Positions 1 through 9,506 of a stretch of DNA of 36,602 nt are shown here, in pieces. The position numbers and the translations under genes were made by a program. Below the pieces are notes generated by a model. That model was not told the origin of the DNA and did not search any database. It saw only the letters and a list, made by a program, of their open reading frames with translations. Numbering within the stretch: position 1 is the first letter of the stretch; the number at the start of each line of letters is the position of its first letter. Source of the stretch: JAAYKT01 sp964408955 (GTDB lineage Bacteria > Bacillota > Clostridia > Lutisporales > Lutisporaceae); contig CAYPBK010000022.1 in NCBI GenBank assembly GCA_964408955.1, forward strand, positions 1 to 36,602, read 5' to 3'.

Positions 1-1
1 G

Positions 2-41
2 GTTGCGCCAAAACTCGCTTCGCTCAAACAGTTGACGCAAC
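2..41. repeat. Imperfect inverted-repeat hairpin at window edge
   Basis: The arms GTTGCGCCAA (2-11) and TTGACGCAAC (32-41) are inverted copies with one mismatch, around a 20-base loop containing CTCGCTTCGCTC. It lies just left of the 71-109 repeat and looks like part of a mobile or REP-like intergenic element. The window starts here, so its full extent is unknown. Confidence 0.45.
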
Positions 42-70
42 TTATCCTCCACTGCGCTAACAGACTCAAA

Positions 71-109
71 GCCTCTCCACAATGCAATCTTTATCAAATA
101 TTAATAATC
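71..109. repeat. Dispersed repeat, right half (copy C)
   Basis: These 39 bases match 11546-11584 with a single difference. The shared block runs from GCCTCTC through ATGCAATCTTTATCAAAT to TTAATAATC. Only the right half of the element is present; left of it the sequence is the unrelated hairpin at 2-41. Confidence 0.7.
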
Positions 110-122
110 CTAACCCCTCCAA

Positions 123-150
123 CATCTAACATCTAACATCTAACTTCTAA
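123..150. repeat. CATCTAA heptamer tandem repeat
   Basis: Three perfect CATCTAA units are followed by a variant, CTTCTAA. The array abuts and slightly overlaps the 3' end of the histidine kinase gene, and the last unit contains its stop codon. A related CATCTAAC stretch occurs near 23548 beside another repeat cluster. Confidence 0.6.
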
Positions 151-1802
151 ACAGAGTAAATGTCTGAAAATTCAATTTTAATTTTATCGATATTTCCATT
201 GCTATTAATACTTTCATCAACTTTTGAAGCATTGTTTCCGTTTAACGGCAGCTTGATTATGAATTTAGTACCAATCTCCATTTCGCTTTCAACTGCTATA
301 CTTCCGCCGTGCATTTCCACTAATGACTTAACTAAGGAAAGTCCTATGCCGCTTCCGCTGTGATCTCGTGCCAATGTGCCGTCTATTTGACGGAAACGTT
401 CAAAAATAATATCTAACTGGTCCTTAGGTATGCCAATCCCCGTATCCTTAATTATTATCTTCACCGCGTTTTCCTCAGTTTCTACTGCAACGCTTATTTT
501 ACCCCCAGGGTTTGTAAACTTTATTGAGTTTGCCAAAAGGTTTAAAATTATCCTCTCCATTTGATCCGGGTCGCAGGATATAATCTTTTCTTCTTCATTT
601 GTATCAAATTCCAGAGCCAAACCGTTGGCTTCCACATATTCTGCAATGGATAATGTAATATCCTCAACTATTTTGACTATATTACATTTGACTAGCTTTA
701 TATTAAAGAATCCCGCGTCAATCTTCGTTATATCAATTAGATTATTGATAAGCCTAAGCAGTCTATAACAATTTTGCCTCATCATTTTTATATACCTATC
801 AAAAGCACTGCATTGATTACTTTCCCTATTGGTATATAAGCCTAAAAGTTGTAAAACCCCCATTATAACATTTAATGGGGTTCTTAGCTCATGTGAAACA
901 TTGGCAAAAAATTCATTTTTCATTTTGTCATATTCCATGGCTTCGTTTAACAGCTTCAGATTCTCTTCTGATTCTTTTCTTATAATTTCAGCCTTTTTTC
1001 TTTCAGTAATATCTCTTGATAGCGTCATCAGTGTTTCTTCATCACCATCTTTAAGGCAAACACTAAGTGACTCTGCTTCAATAAGATTGCCGTTTATTGT
1101 TTTAATGCTTATTTCCACTGGCTTTCCATCAATGTTAATGCTCCTATCATTATAAAACAGTTTATTTCTTATTTCCTCTTGGTTATCAATTATAATAAAT
1201 TCATCAATATCCTTGCCTATAACATCATGGGGGCTTGCAAAACCCAGTATTTTTGCACCTATATCGTTAATATATGTTATTCCTTTTCCTTTAGTAATTG
1301 TAATGGTATCCGGTAATAGCTCCAAAAGCTTTTCGTATTTATTGTTTATTTGCTTCAGCTCTTCTTCTATTTTCCTTTTCTTTGTTATATCGATAGCATT
1401 TTTATTGTAGTCTCTTTCCATAGTTGCAAGCATTATAACCGTTATCAATGTTGTTGCCATTGACAGTATATATCTGCTATAATCAAAACCTATAACGGAA
1501 GATGCGGCAAGACTTAATTGCACTATTAAGGTATAGCCCAAAGCTATTACCGCACTTAAAATGCATGATATGGTACCGCCCATAAAAAAGGAATAAATCA
1601 TAAGCACACCAAATAGATTCGTCATGTAAGACCGGTTCAGGTTAAAAGTCGGTATAAGCTCTTGAATCAAAATGAATACTACGGTTGACAAAGTACCGGA
1701 ATATTTTTTCATAAAGAATAGCGGACCTTTGCTAAAATCATTTCTTATTCGCCGGACATTTTGTTTGATTGCATTCATTAACAAAATAAAAACCACGCTC
1801 AC
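147..1802 (-). CDS. Membrane-bound PAS sensor histidine kinase
   Basis: Predicted inner-membrane histidine kinase of 551 aa. Residues about 30-130 form several hydrophobic segments, followed by a short coiled linker and a PAS domain (about 155-275, ending in the typical DITERKKAE). The DHp helix carries FFANVSHELRTPLN with the phosphoacceptor at His304. The ATPase domain shows the N box (LLANSIKFT), G1 (DTGIGIP), F (FERFRQ) and G2 (GSGIGLSL) motifs. No response regulator lies beside it, so it is an orphan in this window. It follows the RND pump gene after a gap of about 160 bp, so co-transcription is possible but unproven. The start is uncertain: the GTG at 1802 has no clear ribosome-binding site, and an ATG lies eight codons further in. 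The signal sensed is unknown. Confidence 0.85.
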   Translation of the reverse strand: MSVVFILLMNAIKQNVRRIRNDFSKGPLFFMKKYSGTLSTVVFILIQELIPTFNLNRSYMTNLFGVLMIYSFFMGGTISCILSAVIALGYTLIVQLSLAASSVIGFDYSRYILSMATTLITVIMLATMERDYNKNAIDITKKRKIEEELKQINNKYEKLLELLPDTITITKGKGITYINDIGAKILGFASPHDVIGKDIDEFIIIDNQEEIRNKLFYNDRSINIDGKPVEISIKTINGNLIEAESLSVCLKDGDEETLMTLSRDITERKKAEIIRKESEENLKLLNEAMEYDKMKNEFFANVSHELRTPLNVIMGVLQLLGLYTNRESNQCSAFDRYIKMMRQNCYRLLRLINNLIDITKIDAGFFNIKLVKCNIVKIVEDITLSIAEYVEANGLALEFDTNEEEKIISCDPDQMERIILNLLANSIKFTNPGGKISVAVETEENAVKIIIKDTGIGIPKDQLDIIFERFRQIDGTLARDHSGSGIGLSLVKSLVEMHGGSIAVESEMEIGTKFIIKLPLNGNNASKVDESINSNGNIDKIKIEFSDIYSV

Positions 1803-1966
1803 AATTTAATTAATTATATAAACATTTCTGTGAAAAAATTACTATCTTTAACTATTCTCCATATGTCATAAAAATCCTTTTTCTAATTATCGCAGTTTTA
1901 TATATATTTTTACAAAGACTTGTATTTACATGCAATAAGCTTGTCAAATCCTCTCCTTTTAACCCT

Positions 1967-4900
1967 TTATACGCTTATATTTCTGCTTTCATTTACTCCC
2001 TCCGCAGCTTTTTCTTTTTGAAAAATAACATAAACAACAGGAATGATAACCAAAGTTAGTAAAGTTGACACCATAAGACCGCTCATTAACGATATAGCCA
2101 TAGGTACCATGAGACTGCTGCCTCCCATGGCTAAAGGAATCAATCCTATGACAGTGGTGATTGTAGTGAGCATTATAGGTCTGAATCTTTTTTCAACTGC
2201 ATCCATGCAAGCCGCCGCTATGCTTTTTCCTCTTCGCCTCTCTTCGTTGATAAAATCAATTAGTAGAATTGCATTGTTAACAACTATCCCAGCTAAACTG
2301 ACAATTCCTAAAAGAGCCGTAAAGGAAAGGGGTTGTCTGAATAAAGCAACGCCAAATATAGAACCGATCACTGATAATGGTATGGTTACAAGTATTATAA
2401 GAGGCTGCATGAAGGAACCGAATTGGAATAGCAATATTAGATATACAGCTAATATGGCGAATATCGCAGAGATACCTAAATCACCAAAGTATTCTAATAT
2501 TTTTTCCCTTTCCCCGTCAAATAGTACGCTTACATTACCTAAATCCTTTTCCTTAAGCTTTCTCTCCAGCTTCATCGTTATATCCACTGGATTATAGCCT
2601 GATTTTACATCACTATATACCGTTACCGTCATCTCTCTATTATATTTAGTAATCATAGGATATTCCTGGTTTAAATCTATCAACCCAAAAGACTTAAGCA
2701 ACGCTTTATCATTTATTGCTGAAGATTTTATCATTAAATTCTCCAAGTCCTCTTTCTTTTCCACTACACCTTTAACCTTTATATTATATTCATGATTTCT
2801 CTCTATGAGCTTAGAAGCATCTCTACCCATAAGAGCTATATTTATTTCATTTTGAACATCGTAAACACTTAATCCATAAAAAGCCGCTGTCTGACCGTCC
2901 ATTTTTACATTATATTGATATATCCTATCGTTGTGGTCATCTTCAATGTTAATCGTACCGGGTATCTCCCTCAATGAGGCTTTTATCTCTTCGGCCGCTT
3001 CTGAAATTACATCCATATCATCCCCGGCAATCCTAATTCTTATCGGCGCCCCGGTGGGTTCAGCCAATTCCAATAGCTTTACCGTGGCGTTGCCGCCGAC
3101 GATTTGGCTGTCGATTAAACGCTGCAAATGATTGGCGAATTCGGCATTAGTTTTAAAATTCTTGGTTTTTTTCAGATTTACTTTAAATAATATCTGGGCA
3201 TAATCCTTTGAAGGAGTGCTTAGAGGTATGGCATTATAAAACTTTGGAAGTCCATCTCCTATAGCGCCGGTATGAAACTCTATTGCTTCTTCCTTTGATA
3301 AAATATCAAATACATCTTCCGTCAGCTTTTCAGTCTTTCCCAAATCATAGCTCTGCTCGGAGTTTACATTTATATATAACATATCCTTATCCGCATAAGG
3401 GAAAAATTGTAAACCTAAATTAAGTGCCGTAAAAATTGATGCACCAAAAATAACAATTGTAATAAAAATGGTTATGCTTTTCTTTTTTATGCCTAGCTCC
3501 AGCAGCTTTTCAAAAAACCTTCTCATCCTATGCTTTTTAACCTTTTCGTTGTTTGGTTTAAAAGCGATGTAAGCCAATGCCGGAGTAACAAAAAGTGCTA
3601 CAAAATATGAAGCTGTCAAGGATATTATTACGATGGCCGGTATACTAAAAACATACTCTCCCGCCACGCTGCCAAGCATAAGCAACGGTATAAAAGCGGC
3701 AACAGTGGTCAAGGTAGATGTAAATATGGGTATGGCAACCTCCCTCACTCCACCTATACATGCCTTAAATCGTTCATCCCCCCGGTCAAGCCTTACCTGA
3801 ATGGCATCGGAGGTAACGATTGCATTATCAACTAGCATACCTAAAGCGATTATAAGGGCGGATATGGATATCTGATGAAGCTTAATTTTAAACAAGCTCA
3901 TCATAATAAAGGTGATGCATATAGATAAAGGTATCGCCGCGGAAACGATAAGTGCGTTACGCATTCCCATTCCCAAAAATACAACAGCAATGACAAATAC
4001 AACACCCTGCATAAGGTTTATTACAAAGCTGTTAGTGGATTTTCTCACCTGCTCCGGTTGAAACAATATCTTGTCCATGGCCACATCGCCAGGAAGCTTT
4101 GTTTTAAAGCTTTCCAGCTTTTTTTCAACCTTATTTCCCACTATTACAATGTTTTTATTGTTTATAAAATAGCCTGTTAAAAGAACTGAGTTTTCTTTGT
4201 TGTATTTTACTTTATAGTTTGCTTCCTCCAAACCCATATAAATATTTGCTATATCCTTTAGCCTCACTGCAGAGCCTGTGTCCTTTGAAATATACACAAC
4301 TGTATTTTTTATATCATCAATGTTTTCGTATTTACCAGAAACCTTAACGTATATACTGCTTTCCCCGTCTAAGGTTCCTGCGGGTATTTCCACATTATTT
4401 GCTCCGATGATATTCACAATATCCTGAAAGGATAGCTTATATTGATTCAATATATGGGGTTCAATATCCACCTTTACTTCCTTTTTTTGTACCCCATCTA
4501 TATCAAACCTTGAGATACCGTCTATTTTCATAAGCTCCTTTTTTAAATCCTCGGCAAAGAACTCCAATTGTTCATAACTGTAATTTGCACCGGAAAGGCT
4601 TATGATCATACCGGCAGTATCTGCAAGCTCAGTATTTATTTCAATATCACCGCAATTATCAGGTAAATCCGATTGTAGATCCTCCATTTTGCGTCTTAGT
4701 ATTCCCCATGTTTTGTCCGGGTCCGCATCGTTGTTCAGCCTTAATATTACAATACCTACGCTATTTTTAGAAAAGGATTGAGAATAATCATAGCCTTCTA
4801 TTTCTACGAGCTTATCTTCTATTTTTTTAGTAACAAGCTTCTCAATTATTTCCGGAGATGCACCGGGATATATAGCTGTTATCATGGCAAAAGGAGGCAC

Positions 4901-5026
4901 AATATCAGGATCCTCCTGCTTAGGAATTATATAATAATTAAACAGCCCAAATATCATAAGGGAAACAGATAAAGCAAATACAATTTTCCTATTTCTTATA
5001 GCTGCTGCTATAGCTTTGATTAACAC
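1967..5026 (-). CDS. RND-family efflux pump, AcrB/SwrC type
   Basis: Proton-driven RND transporter of about 1019 aa. The sequence has the usual duplicated plan: an N-terminal helix, a large extracytoplasmic loop (PN1/PN2), helices 2-7, a second loop and helices 8-12. The proton-relay region of helix 4 reads GMLVDNAIV, with Asp-Asn instead of the AcrB Asp-Asp, as in Gram-positive SwrC-type pumps. The C-terminal half has the matching GIVVNNAILL. The start is taken as GTG at 5026, seven bases after GGGGG. A TTG at 5032 is too close to that site. The gene begins 14 bp after the adaptor stop, so the two are surely one operon. No outer-membrane channel gene is present, consistent with a Gram-positive host. 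Substrate unknown; drugs, lipids or peptides are typical. Confidence 0.9.
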   Translation of the reverse strand: MLIKAIAAAIRNRKIVFALSVSLMIFGLFNYYIIPKQEDPDIVPPFAMITAIYPGASPEIIEKLVTKKIEDKLVEIEGYDYSQSFSKNSVGIVILRLNNDADPDKTWGILRRKMEDLQSDLPDNCGDIEINTELADTAGMIISLSGANYSYEQLEFFAEDLKKELMKIDGISRFDIDGVQKKEVKVDIEPHILNQYKLSFQDIVNIIGANNVEIPAGTLDGESSIYVKVSGKYENIDDIKNTVVYISKDTGSAVRLKDIANIYMGLEEANYKVKYNKENSVLLTGYFINNKNIVIVGNKVEKKLESFKTKLPGDVAMDKILFQPEQVRKSTNSFVINLMQGVVFVIAVVFLGMGMRNALIVSAAIPLSICITFIMMSLFKIKLHQISISALIIALGMLVDNAIVTSDAIQVRLDRGDERFKACIGGVREVAIPIFTSTLTTVAAFIPLLMLGSVAGEYVFSIPAIVIISLTASYFVALFVTPALAYIAFKPNNEKVKKHRMRRFFEKLLELGIKKKSITIFITIVIFGASIFTALNLGLQFFPYADKDMLYINVNSEQSYDLGKTEKLTEDVFDILSKEEAIEFHTGAIGDGLPKFYNAIPLSTPSKDYAQILFKVNLKKTKNFKTNAEFANHLQRLIDSQIVGGNATVKLLELAEPTGAPIRIRIAGDDMDVISEAAEEIKASLREIPGTINIEDDHNDRIYQYNVKMDGQTAAFYGLSVYDVQNEINIALMGRDASKLIERNHEYNIKVKGVVEKKEDLENLMIKSSAINDKALLKSFGLIDLNQEYPMITKYNREMTVTVYSDVKSGYNPVDITMKLERKLKEKDLGNVSVLFDGEREKILEYFGDLGISAIFAILAVYLILLFQFGSFMQPLIILVTIPLSVIGSIFGVALFRQPLSFTALLGIVSLAGIVVNNAILLIDFINEERRRGKSIAAACMDAVEKRFRPIMLTTITTVIGLIPLAMGGSSLMVPMAISLMSGLMVSTLLTLVIIPVVYVIFQKEKAAEGVNESRNISV

Positions 5027-5040
5027 TTCCAAACCCCCTG

Positions 5041-6240
5041 CTAATTAATTACTTCAACTAAATCTCCATCATTTAATTTTTTCATACCTTCGATTACTAA
5101 TTTGTCACCCTTTGCTAAACCTGTAACCTCAACCCTATCTCCCCTGACAACGCCAAGCTGGATCTGTTTCTTCTTTACCTCTTCTCCCACAACCACATAA
5201 ACATAATCGTAATTCCCCCGCATTATACTTGTTAAGGGAATATTTATTGCGTTATACTTTCCTTTCGGAATATACACCTTTGCTACGGTACCTGAAGGCA
5301 ACGACCCATCCTCTATTTCGCCTTTAACGGTATAAGTCCTTGTTTCTTCCACCATGATCTTTTCTATGCCGGTTATTTTGCCCCCATAGGTTTCCCCCTG
5401 TACCTCTACTCTTATACCATCTCCGATATTCACATCAGCTATGTCTTCAGGTGTAAGACCGAATTTAACGATATTAATGCTGCTCCCTACAATAATGACA
5501 GGGTAACCTGAACCTGTTATCTCACCGCTTTTAGCCAATAAGCCCATAACATAACCGTCCATATCTGATTTCATAACAGAATCGTTCACCATACTCTGCT
5601 TGTAGTTCAAATCAGAATCTGCCTGGCTTATTTGTGCTTTTAAAAATTCAATATCCTCTTCTCTGCTTCCTTTTTTAGCTTGTTCCAGCAAAGTTTTTGC
5701 TGCGTTGTATTCCTCCTGCCTTATATCCAGCTCCAGCTTTGCCCCATCAATATCCTGCTTAGATAAACCACCAGCTTCATAGAGCTTTTCTATCCTTTGA
5801 AAATTCTCTCTGGCATATTCATATGCCTTTTCAGCCTTTATAACATTAGTCTCTGCAAGACTAATATCTTCCTCCGTAGCCCCATTGACTGCTTTATCAT
5901 ATTGAGCTTTTGCCGCATCCTTTGCCGCTTTTGAAGCCTGAATACCATAGCTTATATCCTTTGTATCAATAACCGCCAAGGTTTGTCCTTTTTTTACTTT
6001 TTGTCCTTCCTCAACATTTATGGATTTAATCTCTCCCGGAGATTTAAAGCTCAATTTTTTTATCTCCTTTGGTGTCACTGTGCCAATGTACATAAGTTCG
6101 TCTACTGACTCTTCTTCTGTGACTTCAATTATTTTCACGGGCTTTTTATCGGCAGCCTCATCCTGATCCGCATTATATGTGCAGCCTGATATAACCAGAG
6201 TTATTAGAATTATAATTAATAATACTTTTCTTATTTTCAT
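5041..6240 (-). CDS. RND efflux adaptor lipoprotein (HlyD/MFP family)
   Basis: Membrane-fusion adaptor of 399 aa that would couple to the RND pump encoded next. The N-terminus is a lipoprotein signal with lipobox VISGC (Cys20), anchoring it to the outer face of the membrane. Residues about 60-100 and 220-250 form the split biotinyl-lipoyl domain (KSINVEEGQKVKKGQTLAVID). Between them lies a long coiled-coil hairpin rich in A, E, K and Q. Beta-barrel and membrane-proximal domains follow. ATG at 6240 is preceded by GGGGG at 8-base spacing. A palindromic operator candidate sits at 6264-6281, between this gene and the TetR gene upstream. Confidence 0.9.
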   Translation of the reverse strand: MKIRKVLLIIILITLVISGCTYNADQDEAADKKPVKIIEVTEEESVDELMYIGTVTPKEIKKLSFKSPGEIKSINVEEGQKVKKGQTLAVIDTKDISYGIQASKAAKDAAKAQYDKAVNGATEEDISLAETNVIKAEKAYEYARENFQRIEKLYEAGGLSKQDIDGAKLELDIRQEEYNAAKTLLEQAKKGSREEDIEFLKAQISQADSDLNYKQSMVNDSVMKSDMDGYVMGLLAKSGEITGSGYPVIIVGSSINIVKFGLTPEDIADVNIGDGIRVEVQGETYGGKITGIEKIMVEETRTYTVKGEIEDGSLPSGTVAKVYIPKGKYNAINIPLTSIMRGNYDYVYVVVGEEVKKKQIQLGVVRGDRVEVTGLAKGDKLVIEGMKKLNDGDLVEVIN

Positions 6241-6263
6241 TTGCGAAACCCCCGATATATAAA

Positions 6264-6281
6264 TTTAAACACCCGTTTAAA
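6264..6281. promoter_or_regulatory. Candidate TetR operator before RND adaptor
   Basis: Perfect inverted repeat TTTAAAC-ACCC-GTTTAAA, 24 bp upstream of the adaptor start codon. TetR-type repressors usually bind such palindromes, and a tetR gene lies next door (6449-7054). The assignment is inference; no clear -35/-10 pair was identified around it. Confidence 0.5.
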
Positions 6282-6379
6282 ACCTATGTTTTAATACTAG
6301 CATTAATGTTCTCTACTTTCAAGAATTTTTAGTCTTGTATTATTTGGCTAAAATGAAATAATCACTGTGCATGCTTAAA

Positions 6380-6440
6380 TATAGCTTCAGCATACTATTA
6401 TATTTGATACGATTGCTGAGTTCCAAGGCACAGGATCTGT
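6380..6440. repeat. Dispersed repeat, left half (copy A)
   Basis: Similar to 11473-11535. The shared core is ATTTGATACGATT, two or three variable bases, GAGTTCCAAG, then ATCTGT after a variable patch. It occupies the tetR-adaptor gap and ends just before the tetR stop codon. The right half of the element is missing. Confidence 0.6.
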
Positions 6441-6448
6441 TACTTTGA

Positions 6449-7054
6449 CTATTGCAAGACGCTTTCGATAAGCAGCTTGATATATTCTTCAAAATCATCC
6501 CGACTATTTAGTGAAATAACCATATCTCCGTTAGCAAAGTTTTCTTCCACTACTCTATTTATTATCGGACCCAGAATGCCCGAAAAGATTTGCAGATATT
6601 TAAAGCTTATTACCTTTTCATCCTCTGATTTAATAATGCTGCCGATAATCCTTTGAACCATAGTTTGCAGCTCTTTATTTAAATATATTTTCTGTATGAG
6701 TGCGGGCTTGTAGCTTTTGTCCTCCGTTGTAAGGTTAACAATCAAGCCTATTAAAGCCGGATATTGAATGATAAAATTAGATAGACTTTTAGCCCATGTA
6801 TATAGCTTGTCGTAGGGCTGCATGTCCTCGGATACAAAGATATTGTATTGAAGATTATATAAGGAGTGAGAGTAGTGCTTTTCTACTTCCTTTAAAAGAT
6901 TTTTCTTATTGCCAAAATAATAGTTAATAGATGCAACATTAACGCCAGCCAACTCCGCCAGCTCCCTGACGGTAACATCGCCTTTTAAACCCACTACATC
7001 AATAGCGGCGTTTAAAATTTTATTCTTTGTATCTGTGGCTTGTTCTTTCATCAT
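6449..7054 (-). CDS. TetR-family regulator of the RND operon
   Basis: Transcriptional repressor of 201 aa. The N-terminal TetR helix-turn-helix is clear: ILNAAIDVVGLKGDVTVRELAELAGVNVASINYYFGNKKNLL in effect spans about residues 13-55, with the NYYFGNK recognition end. The rest is a helical ligand-binding domain (CecR-like length). Start ATG at 7054 follows GGAGG by six bases. It lies upstream of and co-oriented with the adaptor and pump genes, so it is their likely local regulator. The palindrome at 6264-6281 is the best candidate site. It starts 55 bp after the flavoprotein stop, so read-through from that gene is possible. The inducer is unknown. Confidence 0.85.
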   Translation of the reverse strand: MMKEQATDTKNKILNAAIDVVGLKGDVTVRELAELAGVNVASINYYFGNKKNLLKEVEKHYSHSLYNLQYNIFVSEDMQPYDKLYTWAKSLSNFIIQYPALIGLIVNLTTEDKSYKPALIQKIYLNKELQTMVQRIIGSIIKSEDEKVISFKYLQIFSGILGPIINRVVEENFANGDMVISLNSRDDFEEYIKLLIESVLQ

Positions 7055-7109
7055 AAAGCTCCTCCTTTATCCATGGACTTAGCCTATCCTTTAAAGACAA
7101 AGCCATAAA

Positions 7110-8342
7110 TTATTTAGATACATTTAGTCCCGCCAAATGCCCAGTTGCCCATGCCCATTGGAGATTAAATCCGCCACAATCGCCGTCCACGTCTACTATT
7201 TCCCCTGCAAAGAAAAGTCCCGGCATCAGCTTTGACTCCATTGTCCGGGAATTGATATCCGAAACATTTACTCCGCCGGCAGTTACCTGGGCTTCACTCC
7301 AGGAATTTGTTCCTATTATGTCGAAAGTCCAATTTTTTAAAATATTTGACACAATCATAAGCTGTTTATTTGTCACTTCCCCGCAAGGCATGCTTATATC
7401 AGATATCCCGGCTTCCTTAAGAATTGGCCTTATAAGTTTTTTGTTAATTAAGGTGACAAAGCTGAAATCAAAAGGCTTTTCATTTTTCAACCTGCTTCTT
7501 TTTATCAAAAGCTCCGTAAGCTCATCTTCCTCCATTTGAGGAAATAAGTCCAGTTTAAGAGTGGGATTCACTCCCCGCCTTAGTTGCTCCCCTGCATTGC
7601 GGCTTAACTGAAGAATAGGAATGCCTGATATGCCATAGGGTGTAAATAATACCTCCCCTAGATCCTCCTTCAATACATTGCCTCTGACTTCAACCATAGC
7701 TTTGCAATTAAATCTGACACCGGCAATACCTTTTAAAAATGGCACATCTAACTTTAGTTGCACTAAAGAAGGAAAAGGCTCTATAATTCTATGACCTAAG
7801 ACTTTTACTAAATCATAACCTCTCCCTTTTGAACCAAGGCTTGGATTAGCTTTGCCCCCTGTTGTAAGAATAATTCTGTCTCCCTTAATTGTATCTTTAT
7901 CTTTAAGCTGTAATATAAAGGTATTATTGTCTTTGGTGATTTTTGTCACTATGGTATCGCATAGCTCAACAACTCCTAAGCTTTTCATCTCATAGCGCAA
8001 AACATCCAAAACTGAGGAGCCCTGCATGGATGCGGGGTACACTCTTCCCTCTTCTACAGTATAGTGCAATCCAAGGTTTTCAAAAAAACGAATAGTATCC
8101 TCGTAGCCAAAGCTTCTAAGCACCTCATTGATAAATTTAATATCACTTCCGTGATATTTGCTTATATCAATATTCACATTAGTGAAATTACATCTCCCGT
8201 TACCCGTAGCCAGCAGCTTCCTGCCAACTTTGGACAGTTGCTCTATCACCGTCACTTCTGCCCCATTTTGGGCTGCAGTAATAGCCGCCGCCATTCCGGC
8301 TGCACCGCCGCCTATAACTAAAGTCTTAATACTTTTACTCAT
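7110..8342 (-). CDS. HI0933-family FAD-dependent oxidoreductase (BaiN-like)
   Basis: Flavoprotein of 410 aa in the HI0933/YhiN family. The N-terminal dinucleotide-binding fold reads VIGGGAAGMAAAITAAQNGAEVTVIE (about residues 9-34), followed by the family mark GRKLLATGNGRCNFTN. The C-terminus ends in the FAD-contact segment MPGLFFAGEIVDVDGDCGGFNLQ, and the conserved GG..QWAWATG follows. ATG at 8342 is preceded by AGGAG. Family members are often annotated as aminoacetone oxidase or, in bile-acid degraders, BaiN. The real substrate cannot be deduced here and there is no bai gene cluster. Gene length is normal for the family. Confidence 0.88.
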   Translation of the reverse strand: MSKSIKTLVIGGGAAGMAAAITAAQNGAEVTVIEQLSKVGRKLLATGNGRCNFTNVNIDISKYHGSDIKFINEVLRSFGYEDTIRFFENLGLHYTVEEGRVYPASMQGSSVLDVLRYEMKSLGVVELCDTIVTKITKDNNTFILQLKDKDTIKGDRIILTTGGKANPSLGSKGRGYDLVKVLGHRIIEPFPSLVQLKLDVPFLKGIAGVRFNCKAMVEVRGNVLKEDLGEVLFTPYGISGIPILQLSRNAGEQLRRGVNPTLKLDLFPQMEEDELTELLIKRSRLKNEKPFDFSFVTLINKKLIRPILKEAGISDISMPCGEVTNKQLMIVSNILKNWTFDIIGTNSWSEAQVTAGGVNVSDINSRTMESKLMPGLFFAGEIVDVDGDCGGFNLQWAWATGHLAGLNVSK

Positions 8343-8501
8343 TTATTACTCCTGCTTTTACGCTAAATGCGTCTTTTATCCTTTTAAATATACCTTCATA
8401 AAAAATTAATTCTACAAACTATTTCAATCTCCTTCTATGTACCGTGATTTAGATAAATAAGCTACTGCACTTCCCCCTTGTTTTAATAGAGTATTTAGAT
8501 T

Positions 8502-8549
8502 GGGCATATGGGAACATAGGAACAGGGGCACATAGGAAAAAGGGAATAA
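8502..8549. repeat. Degenerate period-8 repeat array (copy 1)
   Basis: Six consecutive octamers can be read: GGGCATAT, GGGAACAT, AGGAACAG, GGGCACAT, AGGAAAAA, GGGAATAA, with consensus RGGMACAT. It lies in the divergent gap between the flavoprotein and radical SAM genes. The same unit, in the opposite orientation, builds the larger array at 23559-23646. Confidence 0.65.
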
Positions 8550-8568
8550 GTATTTATCTTTGCACACT

Positions 8569-8596
8569 TTGTAATGTACTTATTGTATGCTAAAAT
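8569..8596 (+). promoter_or_regulatory. Possible promoter for radical SAM gene
   Basis: TTGTAA (8569-8574) and TAAAAT (8591-8596) are separated by 16 bp and would give a short leader before the GGAG and ATG of the radical SAM gene. Fit to the sigma-A consensus is moderate. Confidence 0.35.
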
Positions 8597-8625
8597 TGTG
8601 ATAATAGTTGTTTGGAGATGAAAAA

Positions 8626-9489
8626 ATGAAAAAAGAAGCCTTATGGTATGAAAAACTTGATAATAATATAGTAAAATGCAGCCTTTGCCCTCATGGCTGT
8701 GTAATATCAGATGGAAAGAGAGGCATATGCAAAGTCAGACATAATGATAAAGGGATTTTGTATAGCGCTAATTATAAAAAAGCTTCTTCAATAGCTATGG
8801 ATCCTGTTGAAAAAAAGCCACTCTATCACTTCCATCCCGGCAAATATATCCTATCTGTCGGCACCTATGGATGCAATTTCAGATGTGATTTTTGCCAGAA
8901 CTATGAAATATCTCAAAAGGAATATTTCAGTCGAATATTAGACATTGATGATCTGATAAAAATATGCAAAAGGGATTCACATTGCATAGGAATTGCTTAT
9001 ACCTATAACGAGCCGACAATTTGGTATGAATTTATCCTGGAATGTGCAGAAAGGTTTAAAAGAGAAGGTCTTGTCAATGTATTGGTAACCAACGGATATA
9101 TAAATACGGAGCCCCTTAAGAAGCTGCTTCCCTATATTGATGCCATGAATATTGATGTAAAAAGCATGGATAATGATTTTTACAAAGAAATATGCGGCGG
9201 TACTTTGGAGCCGGTAATGAATACAGTGGAGGAATCCATAGGCAAATGTCATGTTGAGATAACCAACCTTATAATTCCCGGTAAAAATGACAGTATTGAT
9301 GATATGGTTAAGCTATCACAATGGATTGCCGCTCTTGACCCCGATACCCCTCTTCATTTAAGCAGATATTATCCCCGATATAATATGAATTTGCCCCCCA
9401 CGGATCCGAAAGTGCTGTTAAAGCTAAAGGAAGCTGCAAGGAAATATCTGAATTATGTTTATATAGGCAATGTTCCCGGGATGAAATAA
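8626..9489 (+). CDS. amrS: AmrS-family radical SAM enzyme
   Basis: Radical SAM protein of 287 aa, of the family that accompanies the AmmeMemoRadiSam system. The iron-sulfur cluster motif is CNFRCDFC (Cys83, Cys87, Cys90). An additional N-terminal Cys cluster (CSLCPHGC, then GICKVR) and the YTYNEPTIWYE segment are typical of the AmrS/PflA-like group. The start is ATG at 8626, with GGAG eight bases upstream; a TTG 18 bp earlier is in frame but lacks a site. The partner genes amrA and amrB are absent from the window. The gene converges on the methyltransferase gene, with only 17 bp between the stop codons and no clear terminator hairpin. The biochemical substrate of this family is not settled. 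Confidence 0.88.
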   Translation: MKKEALWYEKLDNNIVKCSLCPHGCVISDGKRGICKVRHNDKGILYSANYKKASSIAMDPVEKKPLYHFHPGKYILSVGTYGCNFRCDFCQNYEISQKEYFSRILDIDDLIKICKRDSHCIGIAYTYNEPTIWYEFILECAERFKREGLVNVLVTNGYINTEPLKKLLPYIDAMNIDVKSMDNDFYKEICGGTLEPVMNTVEESIGKCHVEITNLIIPGKNDSIDDMVKLSQWIAALDPDTPLHLSRYYPRYNMNLPPTDPKVLLKLKEAARKYLNYVYIGNVPGMK

Positions 9490-9506
9490 AAGTAACCTTT
9501 TTTATG

